Shown here: piece by piece, positions 1-6,245 of the stretch | Layout of the letters: every line of letters begins with the position of its first letter | Position numbering within the stretch: the first letter of the stretch is position 1 | Origin: Candidatus Desantisbacteria bacterium CG1_02_38_46 | GTDB taxonomy: Bacteria > Desantisbacteria > UBA1551 > UBA1559 | Length of the DNA: 9,471 nucleotides | Direction: 5' to 3' | Assembly (NCBI GenBank): GCA_001871015.1 | Contig: MNUO01000037.1 | Coordinates: forward strand, 1-9,471 | The notes under the pieces: generated by a model | Seen by the model: only the letters and a program-made list of their open reading frames with translations | Told to the model about the DNA's origin: nothing | The model's database searches: none | Made by a program: the position numbers and the translations under genes

Positions 1-1853
1 TTGAGCCGGGAGATAATCCATTTATCTGCAAGTGTTGGTTGACGGGTACCCACCGGGGTACCCACGATAGTGGGTCGGGTGGCAAGATTCATTATAATAA
101 ATCTGCTTGCGTTCCAGATTTTGTTCATAAAATTCCGATATCCCTGAATGCGTTCTTCAGAAAGATAAATATCCCTTCCTTTAACTGCTAACGCTGCAAG
201 CGTAAAACGCAGAGCATCAGTGCCGTAATTGTCAATGACTGCAAGGGGGTCGATAACATTTCCTTTTGACTTACTCATCTTCTGCCCTTCAATATCACGG
301 ATGAGCGCATGAATATAAACAGTGCTAAACGGCGCATCCCCCATAAAATGCAAACCCATTATTATCATCCTCGCAACCCAGAAGAAAATAATATCAAATC
401 CAGTAGAAAGCACACTCGTTGGATAAAATACCTGCAAATCTTCTGTTTTATCAGGCCATCCCAGCGTTGAAAATGGCCAGAGTGCTGAACTGAACCAGGT
501 ATCTAACACATCTTCGTCCTGAGTTAACTTATCGCCTCCACACTTTGGACATTTATCGGGTTTTATCCTGGAAGCAATCGGTGCACAGTTTTCGTTCTCG
601 CAATACCAGACTGGGATTCTATGCCCCCACCAGATTTGCCTTGAAATGCACCAATCCCTGATGTTTTCCATCCATTGAAAATAAGTCTTTTCCCAGTTCT
701 TTGGAACGAATTTGACCTTCCCATCCTTAACAGCTTTTAAGGCAGGTTTTGCAAGTTCTTTCATTCTCACAAACCACTGACGGGAAAGGTATGGTTCTAC
801 ATAGGTATGGCAGCGATAACAGGAACCAATAGAATATTTGTAACCTTCAATTTTCTCTATGTATCCTTCTCTTTTCAAATCATCCACTAAAACTTTGCGG
901 CACTCAAAACGGTCTAAACCCTTATATTTACGAGCCTGCTCATTCATTTTCCCATCCGGACCTATAACCTTTATTGCCTCAAGATTGTGTCGATTTCCAA
1001 TCTCAAAATCAGCAGGGTCATGGGCAGGAGTAATTTTAAGACAGCCGGTTCCAAATTTGATATCCACATAATCATCTGCAATAATCGGAATTTCCCTGTC
1101 TCCACAGGGAGCAGGTAATCGAACTTTCTTCCCAATGAGATTTTTGTAGCGCTTGTCCTGCGGATTCACAGCAATTGCAAGGTCTGCGAAAATAGTTTCC
1201 GGGCGGGTTGTGGCAACTACAATATAATCGCCATTCATAAAAGGATATTTCACATAATACAAATGGCCCTTTACATCTTTGTGTTCGGCTTCAAGGTCAG
1301 AAAGAGCGGTCTGGCAGCGTGGACACCAGTTTATGATATAATTGCCCCGATAGATAAAACCTTCATTGTACAGAGATATAAACACTTCCTGAACTGCTTT
1401 TGAAAGTCCTTCGTCCATTGTGAATCGTGTCCGGCTCCAATCACAGGAACAGCCAAGTTTTTTTAATTGATTTATAATTGTGCCGCCGGTTTCTTCTTTC
1501 CACTTCCAGACTCTCTCAACAAATTTAACCCTGCCTAATTCTTGTCGGGTTAATCCTTCCTTCGCCAATTCTTTTTCAACTACATTCTGCGTGGCGATGC
1601 CGGCATGGTCAGTCCCTGGTAACCAGAGGACATTGTATTCCTGCATCCTATTCCATCGGGTGAGAATATCCTGGAGGGTATTGTTCAGGGCATGTCCCAT
1701 ATGAAGTGAACCTGTAACATTTGGCGGCGGAATCACTATGCAAAACGGTTCCTTTTTGCTTTTAACATCTGCCCGGAAGTAATTCTTATCTATCCAATAA
1801 TTGTACCATTTATCTTCAACTTCTTCTGGATTATATTTTGTCGGTATTTCCAT
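1..1853 (-). CDS. valS: Valyl-tRNA synthetase, 3' end cut by window edge
   Basis: Class I aminoacyl-tRNA synthetase that charges tRNA-Val in the cytoplasm. The frame is open from ATG at 1853 to the window start, giving 617 residues of a family usually near 880, so the end of the anticodon-binding region and the C-terminal coiled coil lie outside. Visible landmarks are: PPPNVTGSLHMGH with the HIGH-type motif HMGH at residues 51-54; the editing-domain motif TTRPET near 215-220; the editing-site stretch ITPAHDPADFEIGN near 272-285; zinc-type Cys pairs (NWCPRC, CYRC, YCENENC, CPKCGG); DWCISRQIWWGHRIPVW; and KMSKS at 525-529 followed by KGNV. GGAGGG sits 3 nt before the ATG. A GC-rich segment near residues 590-607 (ATRPTIVGTPVGTRQPT) resembles the repeat family found elsewhere here. 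It is unrelated in function to the hydrogenase operon upstream and has its own promoter. Confidence 0.97.
   Translation of the reverse strand, partial: MEIPTKYNPEEVEDKWYNYWIDKNYFRADVKSKKEPFCIVIPPPNVTGSLHMGHALNNTLQDILTRWNRMQEYNVLWLPGTDHAGIATQNVVEKELAKEGLTRQELGRVKFVERVWKWKEETGGTIINQLKKLGCSCDWSRTRFTMDEGLSKAVQEVFISLYNEGFIYRGNYIINWCPRCQTALSDLEAEHKDVKGHLYYVKYPFMNGDYIVVATTRPETIFADLAIAVNPQDKRYKNLIGKKVRLPAPCGDREIPIIADDYVDIKFGTGCLKITPAHDPADFEIGNRHNLEAIKVIGPDGKMNEQARKYKGLDRFECRKVLVDDLKREGYIEKIEGYKYSIGSCYRCHTYVEPYLSRQWFVRMKELAKPALKAVKDGKVKFVPKNWEKTYFQWMENIRDWCISRQIWWGHRIPVWYCENENCAPIASRIKPDKCPKCGGDKLTQDEDVLDTWFSSALWPFSTLGWPDKTEDLQVFYPTSVLSTGFDIIFFWVARMIIMGLHFMGDAPFSTVYIHALIRDIEGQKMSKSKGNVIDPLAVIDNYGTDALRFTLAALAVKGRDIYLSEERIQGYRNFMNKIWNASRFIIMNLATRPTIVGTPVGTRQPTLADKWIISRL
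33..84 (-). repeat. Possible REP-derived GC-rich hairpin in frame within valS
   Basis: The coding strand carries CGACCCACTATCGTGGGT followed by ACCCCGG. It contains a perfect 6-bp stem (ACCCAC / GTGGGT, loop TATC) and then a GGTGGGTACC duplication. It aligns by eye with the GC-rich repeats at 2316-2358 and 4334-4373 (CGACCCGCC..GGCGGGTGCCCCGG). It encodes about 15 residues in the variable stretch between the MNKIWNASRF motif and ADKWIISRL. It is much more GC-rich than the surrounding valS sequence. Homology to the other repeats is an inference from a gapped eye alignment. Confidence 0.45.
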
Positions 1854-1856
1854 CTA

Positions 1857-1898
1857 CCCTCCAATTTATATTATATCATACTTTATTAAATTTATCAA
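1857..1898 (-). promoter_or_regulatory. Sigma70-type promoter and RBS of valS
   Basis: Reading the minus strand, TTGATA (1898-1893) and TATAAT (1875-1870) are separated by exactly 17 nt, a near-consensus -35/-10 pair. The expected start point falls about 7 nt further on, followed by GGAGGG (1862-1857) and the valS ATG at 1853. The 5' leader would be only about 10-17 nt, so there is no room for a T-box or other leader attenuator, a type of control common for aminoacyl-tRNA synthetase genes in Firmicutes. Confidence 0.8.
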
Positions 1899-1900
1899 AT

Positions 1901-1936
1901 AAAAAAGCGGATTTGCCTTTTATAGACTTCCGTTTT
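1901..1936 (-). terminator. Weak intrinsic terminator candidate after the hydrogenase operon
   Basis: On the minus strand AAAACGGA (1936-1929) can pair with TCCG(C)TTTT (1911-1903) with one bulged C, followed by a run of six T (1906-1901) that overlaps the stem. The loop is about 17 nt and the GC core only 4 bp, so the hairpin is weak. Its position, between the stop codon of the last operon gene (1951) and the valS promoter, is what makes it plausible. Confidence 0.35.
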
Positions 1937-1950
1937 GCTTTAGTATAAAT

Positions 1951-2508
1951 CTATACAAGAAATGCCTTAACCAATTTTTTGATGGAAGATTTTAATTCGG
2001 GAGTTAGAAATGCACCTAATTCAATAGTCTGGGGCTGAATTGCAAGAAGAAAAATGTCTGCATCTGTCTGTTGTTTGAGGCAATCCATAAACACACGTGG
2101 CGAGAGGGTGTGGGTAGTGAAGCCAATTTTACTTATATCTTCTGTTTCAAAAATCCTGACTTCACCCGGTTTTCCTCCAAAATCAGCAGCATCTACGACC
2201 ATAATCGTATCTGGCTTTGCTTTGATGATAGGACTGAGATAATTCTCAGGGACTTCGCCAGCATCTATTAGCAAAAAGGGGACTGTCCTCTTTTTGGGGG
2301 ACTGTCCTCTTTTCTGCAGAGCCGGGGCACCCGCCGCTGAGGTGGGTCGTGCCACTACATTTTTCAATTGCTGGATAAAAAAAAGGCCGGCACCATCATC
2401 GCCTTTCAATGGATTACCGACCCCTACGATTACAACTTTACCCTTTAATCGCTTTTTTAATTTTAGAAAAAGTAGCCTGTCCCCTTTTTCAACTATTTTT
2501 CTCCCCAT
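1951..2508 (-). CDS. hycI: HycI-type [NiFe]-hydrogenase maturation protease with repeat-encoded insertion
   Basis: Endopeptidase of the HycI/HybD family. It removes the C-terminal peptide of the hydrogenase large subunit once nickel is in the active site. The 185 residues include VGVGNPLKGDDGAG (27-41), VVDAADF (104-110) and TTHTLSP (131-137). D38, D106 and H133 match the nickel-sensing residues D16, D62 and H90 of E. coli HycI; IDAGEVPEN and LLAIQPQ also match HycI. Two segments are unusual. Residues 51-78 (VARPTSAAGAPAL... then two GQSP/RTVP-like units) are encoded by inverted repeats and have no counterpart in the family. Residues 7-14 (EKGDRLLF) come from another repeat. The ATG at 2508 overlaps the preceding gene's stop by 16 nt; I see no in-frame ATG, GTG or TTG between it and the VVIVGVGN motif. 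It is the last gene of the operon and implies that a [NiFe] large subunit exists in this organism. Confidence 0.9.
   Translation of the reverse strand: MGRKIVEKGDRLLFLKLKKRLKGKVVIVGVGNPLKGDDGAGLFFIQQLKNVVARPTSAAGAPALQKRGQSPKKRTVPFLLIDAGEVPENYLSPIIKAKPDTIMVVDAADFGGKPGEVRIFETEDISKIGFTTHTLSPRVFMDCLKQQTDADIFLLAIQPQTIELGAFLTPELKSSIKKLVKAFLV
2273..2309. repeat. Tandem GGGGACTGTCC repeat inside hycI
   Basis: Two copies of GGGGACTGTCCTC lie 19 nt apart (2278-2290 and 2297-2309), each next to a run of A or T. GGGACTGTCCC-like dyads recur at 7228-7239, and the related GGGGACAGG form at 2467-2491 and 3769-3790. Within hycI the pair is translated and forms the second half of the extra segment (residues 67-78). 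Confidence 0.75.
2316..2358. repeat. GC-rich GTAG-footed REP-like element inside hycI
   Basis: On the minus strand the element starts GTAGTGGCACGACCC and reads through a GC-rich hairpin to CCCCGGCTCTGC. Apart from one substitution and a 3-nt insertion in the loop (GCTGA against GA), it matches the copy at 4334-4373, which lies between genes. The 3-nt length change preserves the reading frame. It encodes about residues 51-65 of the protease. Confidence 0.8.
2467..2491. repeat. GGGGACAGGCTAC hairpin repeat at the 5' end of hycI
   Basis: On the minus strand GAAAAAGGGGACAGGCTA is followed by CTTTTT, so AAAAAG and CTTTTT can form a 6-bp stem. A near-identical copy, with a G for A change, lies at 3769-3792 just after the mrpE stop codon. 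Here it is translated as residues 7-14 of the maturation protease. Confidence 0.75.
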
Positions 2509-3107
2509 TCTTCTTTAATCACTACCTGCCGGCGGCACTTAGCGCAGAGAATGCGCATCAAACTCGCTCTTTTATGTGGAATTTCTTCTTTTTCTGCAGG
2601 TCCTTCAATCAACCCCAATTCTTCCTGGTTGATTAAGATAAGGTTAGCATTTGAATATGCAAGTGGCCCGAGTTTCTTTGCTAAATATCGCAGGTGCTCA
2701 ATAGTAGTAACAACCTCACCGCAGCACTCGCAGAATACAAGGTTTTTTTCTACACTTGTAATTTGTTTATCCCTGTCCTTCAAGAAAGCCAGATCATATT
2801 CCTGCGTGAGATTGATGCCCTTTTTGGTCAGACAGTTTGCCTGGCACTGCCCACAGAAAATACAAATATCATAGTGATGAATAATCTGGCGTTTTCCACT
2901 CTTTATATCATCAACCATTTCAAGTGCTTTTGCAGGACAAACTTCAACGCAGGCACCGCATCCAACACATTCTTTATCGTCAAACTCAACCTTTCCACGA
3001 TAAGCAGGGGCTGCTGGAGAAGGTGCAAATGGAAATTTTGTAGTATATGGGCCCTTAATCAGAGCTTTTATTGCCTCACCCAGCTCTCTTAACTTCGGCT
3101 TTTTCAT
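2493..3107 (-). CDS. HycF-like ferredoxin subunit with two [4Fe-4S] motifs, hydrogenase electron-transfer subunit
   Basis: An iron-sulfur subunit expected on the cytoplasmic side of a membrane-bound hydrogenase, passing electrons to the small subunit. Of its 204 residues, CVGCGACVEVCP holds Cys 47, 50, 53 and 57, and CIFCGQCQANCL holds Cys 82, 85, 88 and 92; in the second motif the usual proline after the last Cys is Leu. The NuoI/MbhN/HycF families share this core. The C-terminal half has five more cysteines, FCECCG (126, 128, 129) and LCAKCRR (188, 191), in the same places as the extra CxC..CxxC pairs of E. coli HycF. This makes HycF/HyfH the closer relative than the shorter MbhN; the extra cysteines are probably a metal site (inference). 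Its ATG shares ATGA with the mrpG stop, and AGGA lies about 9 nt upstream of the start. Confidence 0.88.
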   Translation of the reverse strand: MKKPKLRELGEAIKALIKGPYTTKFPFAPSPAAPAYRGKVEFDDKECVGCGACVEVCPAKALEMVDDIKSGKRQIIHHYDICIFCGQCQANCLTKKGINLTQEYDLAFLKDRDKQITSVEKNLVFCECCGEVVTTIEHLRYLAKKLGPLAYSNANLILINQEELGLIEGPAEKEEIPHKRASLMRILCAKCRRQVVIKEEWGEK

Positions 3108-3433
3108 TTGGACTTGTCCTCTTCGTATTTATCGCAGACACTTTTCTCCCACAGTTTTACCCCTGAAATATGCGCTCCTCTTGCAAGAGCGTGAGCAGCA
3201 GTAGGAGATGCAAGAACGATAAAGAAAATACAAATAAGAGCCTTTATTCCCATTGCAGTAAAACCACCGCTGATAAAAAACACACCCAGCAAGATTAGCC
3301 ATGTCCCCAATGTAACTGATTTCGTGGATGCCTGAAGCCTGTTATATACATCTGGCAATCTCACTATTCCTATACAACCCAGTAAATCAAATGCTACACC
3401 AATGATTAACAAAACCATTCCTATTTCATTCAT
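3104..3433 (-). CDS. mrpG: Mrp-type Na+/H+ antiporter subunit G (MrpG/MnhG/MbhC-like)
   Basis: Small membrane subunit of a Mrp antiporter or Mbh hydrogenase complex. From the ATG it has 109 residues with three predicted membrane helices. The family signature is clear: DLLGCIGIVRLPDVYNRLQA, STKSVTLG, then ASPTAAHALARGAH before a charged tail. I chose the ATG at 3433. An adjacent TTG at 3436 would add one residue and is better spaced from the AGAGGGG Shine-Dalgarno, so it is a real alternative. The start overlaps the mrpF stop and the stop overlaps the next start by 4 nt, which points to coupled translation. The usual E-F-G gene order is kept. Confidence 0.93.
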   Translation of the reverse strand: MNEIGMVLLIIGVAFDLLGCIGIVRLPDVYNRLQASTKSVTLGTWLILLGVFFISGGFTAMGIKALICIFFIVLASPTAAHALARGAHISGVKLWEKSVCDKYEEDKSK

Positions 3434-3680
3434 CAAAGTGTTTCCCCTCTAAATATTTTGCGAGTGTAATTGCTCCAATAAATCCAAGCAATGCCCAGAT
3501 AAGTGCTATGTTCATATACCAGTCCTGTTTGGCCTTAAGTGAAAAAAATCCACAGAAGCCAACCACAAGAATCCCTAAGATGTCTGTTGCAACTGCTCTA
3601 TCCGCAGCAGTGGGTCCTCTTGCAATTCTATAAAGACAGAGAAAACAACATATTCCAAGAATTATAAGTAAGTAAGTCAT
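3426..3680 (-). CDS. mrpF: Mrp-type Na+/H+ antiporter subunit F (MrpF/MnhF/MbhB-like)
   Basis: An 84-residue membrane protein with three hydrophobic segments and the hallmark RIARGPTAADRAVATDILG (residues 18-36), followed by a helix and LIWALLGFIGAITLAKYLEG. It belongs to the small-subunit bundle of Mrp antiporters and of Mbh hydrogenases. GGAG lies 6 nt before the ATG. It overlaps mrpG at its 3' end. It is separated from mrpE by 112 nt of mostly repeat DNA, although in most mrp operons these two genes are almost adjacent. Confidence 0.93.
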   Translation of the reverse strand: MTYLLIILGICCFLCLYRIARGPTAADRAVATDILGILVVGFCGFFSLKAKQDWYMNIALIWALLGFIGAITLAKYLEGKHFDE

Positions 3681-3696
3681 AAAAATCTCCTACTAC

Positions 3697-3740
3697 GGGG
3701 GTCAGGTCTTACACCCCAAAAATGTTAACCATTTTTGGGG
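3697..3740. repeat. GGGGTCAGGTC element with perfect 11-bp hairpin
   Basis: GGGGTCAGGTCTTACACCCC (3698-3717) is followed directly by an inverted repeat whose arms are CCCCAAAAATG (3714-3724) and CATTTTTGGGG (3730-3740), with a 5-nt loop TTAAC. The arms match at all 11 positions. Neither strand has a T-run just after the hairpin, so it does not look like an intrinsic terminator. It fills the mrpE-mrpF gap together with the next repeat. Confidence 0.75.
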
Positions 3741-3768
3741 GGACTCCATTGAATTGTGAATTAGTGTT

Positions 3769-3792
3769 AAAAAGCAGCCTGTCCCCTTTTTC
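3769..3792. repeat. GGGGACAGGCTGC repeat just after the mrpE stop
   Basis: On the minus strand the mrpE TGA is followed at once by GAAAAAGGGGACAGGCTG and CTTTTT. It is the second copy of the element at 2467-2491, differing by one base. AAAAAG and CTTTTT can pair. Whether it affects transcript processing or termination cannot be told from the sequence. Confidence 0.75.
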
Positions 3793-4287
3793 TCATTCGT
3801 AGATATGTTTCAGAAAATATTCAAATTTGGCTACAATTTCCTTGCTCGCTTCTTCAATATCTATGGTCTTAACATTAATCCAGTGAACATAGAGATACCC
3901 TTCATCAGTTATATCAACAGACAATGTCCCTGGAGTAAGAGTTATGGAATTTGCAAGAAATGTCCTTCCAGCATCTGATTTCAAATTTGTTTTCACCTTC
4001 ACTATTCCAGGTTTTATTGGCATTTTAGGGTGAAGCACGCGATATGCAACATCAAAATTTGCAAGTATGCAATACCAGAAGAAATATGGAATGTAAGCAA
4101 TCATCCAGAGGTACCTTTTAATATCTTTGAATTTGCCTGGATGCTCTGTGAAAATGTCACCCATTAGAATTGCAATAAATAAACTCAAAATTAGACCTAT
4201 GGTAACGTCCTGATAATTAAAGGTCCATGTTAAAAGTAACCACAGCAGGAATAAAATGACGAAAAGTACAAACTTACTCATTTTCAT
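3793..4287 (-). CDS. mrpE: Mrp-type Na+/H+ antiporter subunit E (MrpE/MnhE/MbhA-like)
   Basis: 164 residues, the usual length for the family. Two N-terminal membrane segments (about 5-25 and 28-45) and a third near 60-80 are followed by a soluble domain. Family motifs are HPKMPIKPGIVKVKT (about 86-100) and FLANSITLTPGTLSVDI (about 110-126), with DEGYLYVHWINV after them. It is a structural subunit of the Mrp/Mbh membrane arm. GGAG lies 7 nt before the ATG at 4287; a second ATG two codons on (MSKF) is possible but less well spaced. The 82-nt gap to mrpD is largely one repeat pair, so the gene was probably once closer to mrpD (inference). Confidence 0.93.
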   Translation of the reverse strand: MKMSKFVLFVILFLLWLLLTWTFNYQDVTIGLILSLFIAILMGDIFTEHPGKFKDIKRYLWMIAYIPYFFWYCILANFDVAYRVLHPKMPIKPGIVKVKTNLKSDAGRTFLANSITLTPGTLSVDITDEGYLYVHWINVKTIDIEEASKEIVAKFEYFLKHIYE

Positions 4288-4305
4288 CTGTCAACTCCAC
4301 TAATT

Positions 4306-4373
4306 GTAGTGGTCAAGTTTACTTGACTAAATCGCAGAGCCGGGGCACCCGCCGAGGCGGGTCGTGCCACTAC
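4306..4373. repeat. BIME-like pair of GTAG-footed inverted repeats (mrpD-mrpE gap)
   Basis: The left unit reads GTAGTGG and then the hairpin GTCAAGTTTACTTGAC (4312-4327). After the linker TAAATC comes the GC-rich unit in the opposite orientation (4334-4373), ending GCCACTAC. On the minus strand the latter is GTAG, then GGCACGACCCGCC / GGCGGGTGCC. The two feet face outwards, as in bacterial interspersed mosaic elements. The TAG in the right-hand foot is the mrpD stop codon. Confidence 0.85.
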
Positions 4374-5875
4374 GGCAGAATCGTTTTTACATAATTGGTT
4401 CCGTTGACCAGAACTTCTTTTGCCGGCTCAATCATTACCCTTATAAACCAGGACGCATTGGTGCCCTGAATGATGCGAAATGCGTCCAATCCTATAATCA
4501 GGCAAAGTGCAGCCAGAACAATTAAGGAAATGCACATTGGAACCGGAACCTCTTTTATGTTCATCAGGGTATCCTTAATCTTACCAAAGAATGCATACCT
4601 TTGAACTTTCAAGAAATATGCAAGGGTTAGAACACTTACCAATATTGCAATAACCGCATACACAGGCCGACCTGCTTGAACTATAGCAATAATAATTAAA
4701 AGTTTGCTCCAGAAACCATTAAATGGAGGTACTCCAGAGATAGAAAGCGTGCCAACTGTAGAAGTTATGCCGGTCACAGGCATTCTCTCAGAAAGTCCTC
4801 CCATCTTCTGTAAATCTCTGGTCTCTGTCGCATATTCCACAGCTCCCGAATTTAAAAACATCAGGGCTTTAAAAATAGAATGATTCGCAAGATGGAATAA
4901 TGCAGCAAGATAACCTAACGGAGTACCAAGTCCAAATGCGAGCATAATATAACCCACCTGACTTATGCTGGAATAGGCAAGCAACCGTTTGTAATCCCAC
5001 TGACCTATGGCAAGAAGTCCTCCGGCAACCATTGAGATAGCACCAAGGACCAGCATAATATCCCAGGCTCGACCGAGAGTGGCAATACCGATAACATTTG
5101 TCAATATTCTCATCATTGTATAAATTCCAAGAATTTTAATGAACACTCCAGACAGCATTGCAGAAATTGGTGCAGGAGCGCTTGGATGAGCATCCGGAAG
5201 CCAGGCATGGAATGGAACAATAGCTGCTTTTATGGCAAAACCAGCAATTAACAGAGCACTGGTAAATAACAAACCAATACCAAAATTCTTGCTGGCAATT
5301 ATTTGAGAAAGATGAGCCATATTTAAGGTTCCTGTCATTCCGTAGAGCAGAGCAATTGATAAAAGGATAAAGAGTCCGCCTACCGAACCTATTACCATAT
5401 ATTTAAAGGAAGCCTCCAATTCTTCGTCTTCAGTCCCAAAAGCAACAAGGACATAAGAGGCAATTGAAGCAATCTCAAGAAATACAAACATATTGAACAT
5501 ATCACCGGTCAAAATTACGCCATTCAATCCAGCAATCATAAGCATAAACATTGCATAAAACTTCGCCTTCGCAGTAAACCTTTCAATGTAGGAAATCGAA
5601 AAAATAGTAGCCAGAAAGGAAATAAGATTTACCATAACAAGCATAAGAATGGACAAACCATCCAGCACAAGAACAATGCCTATTGGTGGAAGCCATCTGC
5701 CCATAGAATAGGTAGTGGTCCCCTTGACTCCAATCACACTTATGGCCAGAATCAATAGAAATGCTGTTACAATATTTGCGAGTAAATCAATAAGGCTGTG
5801 CCTTGCCTTTCCTAACATTGCCAGAATAAAAGCAGCACCTAATGGAACAGCAATAAACAGTGGTATTATTTGCAT
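4370..5875 (-). CDS. mrpD: Mrp-type Na+/H+ antiporter subunit D (MrpD/MbhH-like, NuoM/N homologue)
   Basis: A 501-residue polytopic protein of the proton-translocating NADH dehydrogenase/antiporter family, of normal length for MrpD. The ion-path residues are present: E134 in VFLEIASIASYVLV, K216 in AIKAAIVPFHAWLPDAH, K247 in FIKILGIYTM, H328 and K336 in FHLANHSIFKALMF, and K391 in GVPPFNGFWSKL. It should exchange H+ (and perhaps Na+) across the membrane, driven by redox energy from the hydrogenase module. The ATG at 5875 lies 4 nt after the mrpC stop region, with AAGGGG upstream. Its stop codon lies inside a repeat foot (GTAG), so the original C-terminus may have been altered by the insertion (inference). 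Confidence 0.95.
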   Translation of the reverse strand: MQIIPLFIAVPLGAAFILAMLGKARHSLIDLLANIVTAFLLILAISVIGVKGTTTYSMGRWLPPIGIVLVLDGLSILMLVMVNLISFLATIFSISYIERFTAKAKFYAMFMLMIAGLNGVILTGDMFNMFVFLEIASIASYVLVAFGTEDEELEASFKYMVIGSVGGLFILLSIALLYGMTGTLNMAHLSQIIASKNFGIGLLFTSALLIAGFAIKAAIVPFHAWLPDAHPSAPAPISAMLSGVFIKILGIYTMMRILTNVIGIATLGRAWDIMLVLGAISMVAGGLLAIGQWDYKRLLAYSSISQVGYIMLAFGLGTPLGYLAALFHLANHSIFKALMFLNSGAVEYATETRDLQKMGGLSERMPVTGITSTVGTLSISGVPPFNGFWSKLLIIIAIVQAGRPVYAVIAILVSVLTLAYFLKVQRYAFFGKIKDTLMNIKEVPVPMCISLIVLAALCLIIGLDAFRIIQGTNASWFIRVMIEPAKEVLVNGTNYVKTILP

Positions 5876-5879
5876 CCGT

Positions 5880-6230
5880 TTACCCCTTTAATTTGCGCAT
5901 TTTCATCACATCAAAAGTTCCATATTTGTCATAAAGTCTGATTGCAATTGCAACCATTAGAATTGTAATACCAAGTCCGATTACAATAGAAGTGAGCACA
6001 AGTGCCTGCGGTAATGGGTCGACGGCCTGGGCAACAAATTGCGCTTTATCCTGTCCTTTCATCATAATCGGAGCAATGCCATCTCGCTTGTATCCAAGAA
6101 GTATAAAAAATAAGTTAACCGAATAATCAAGAATTCCAAAACTAATAATTATCTTTACTAAATTTTTCTTAACAACTATTCCATATAAGCCTATTGCAAA
6201 CAATATTATGCATAAAACATAAATTAGCAT
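5880..6230 (-). CDS. mrpC: Mrp-type Na+/H+ antiporter subunit C (MrpC/MbhG-like, NuoK homologue)
   Basis: 116 residues with three membrane helices, matching the length and layout of MrpC/NuoK. Recognisable segments are KKNLVKIIISFGILDYSVNL and VDPLPQALVLTSIVIGLG, the latter being the best conserved MrpC motif. It sits beside MrpD in the membrane arm and lines the lateral ion path in related complexes. GGAGG lies 4 nt before the ATG. It has a 15-nt gap to mrpB and a 4-nt gap to mrpD. Confidence 0.94.
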   Translation of the reverse strand: MLIYVLCIILFAIGLYGIVVKKNLVKIIISFGILDYSVNLFFILLGYKRDGIAPIMMKGQDKAQFVAQAVDPLPQALVLTSIVIGLGITILMVAIAIRLYDKYGTFDVMKMRKLKG

Positions 6231-6245
6231 TTCGCCTCCATATTT

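Noticed and set aside
859-1704. Plus-strand open frames opposite valS
   Set aside because: They are short, have no recognisable domains, and lie antisense to a strongly conserved valS reading frame.
1-1853. valS as a pseudogene because of the odd GC-rich segment
   Set aside because: The frame is intact across the segment, and HMGH, KMSKS, the editing and the zinc motifs are all present; the missing end is due to the window edge.
2054-3092. Plus-strand open frames opposite hycI and the HycF-like gene
   Set aside because: These are shadows of the minus-strand genes, whose motifs are clear. None has a plausible RBS or family match.
3714-3740. Perfect 11-bp hairpin as a terminator between mrpE and mrpF
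   Set aside because: It is followed by mixed sequence on both strands and lies inside an operon that must continue to mrpF and mrpG.
4306-4373. BIME-like pair as an intrinsic terminator after mrpD
   Set aside because: The hairpins are strong, but no T-run follows on the minus strand and the mrp genes continue downstream in the same order as in known operons.
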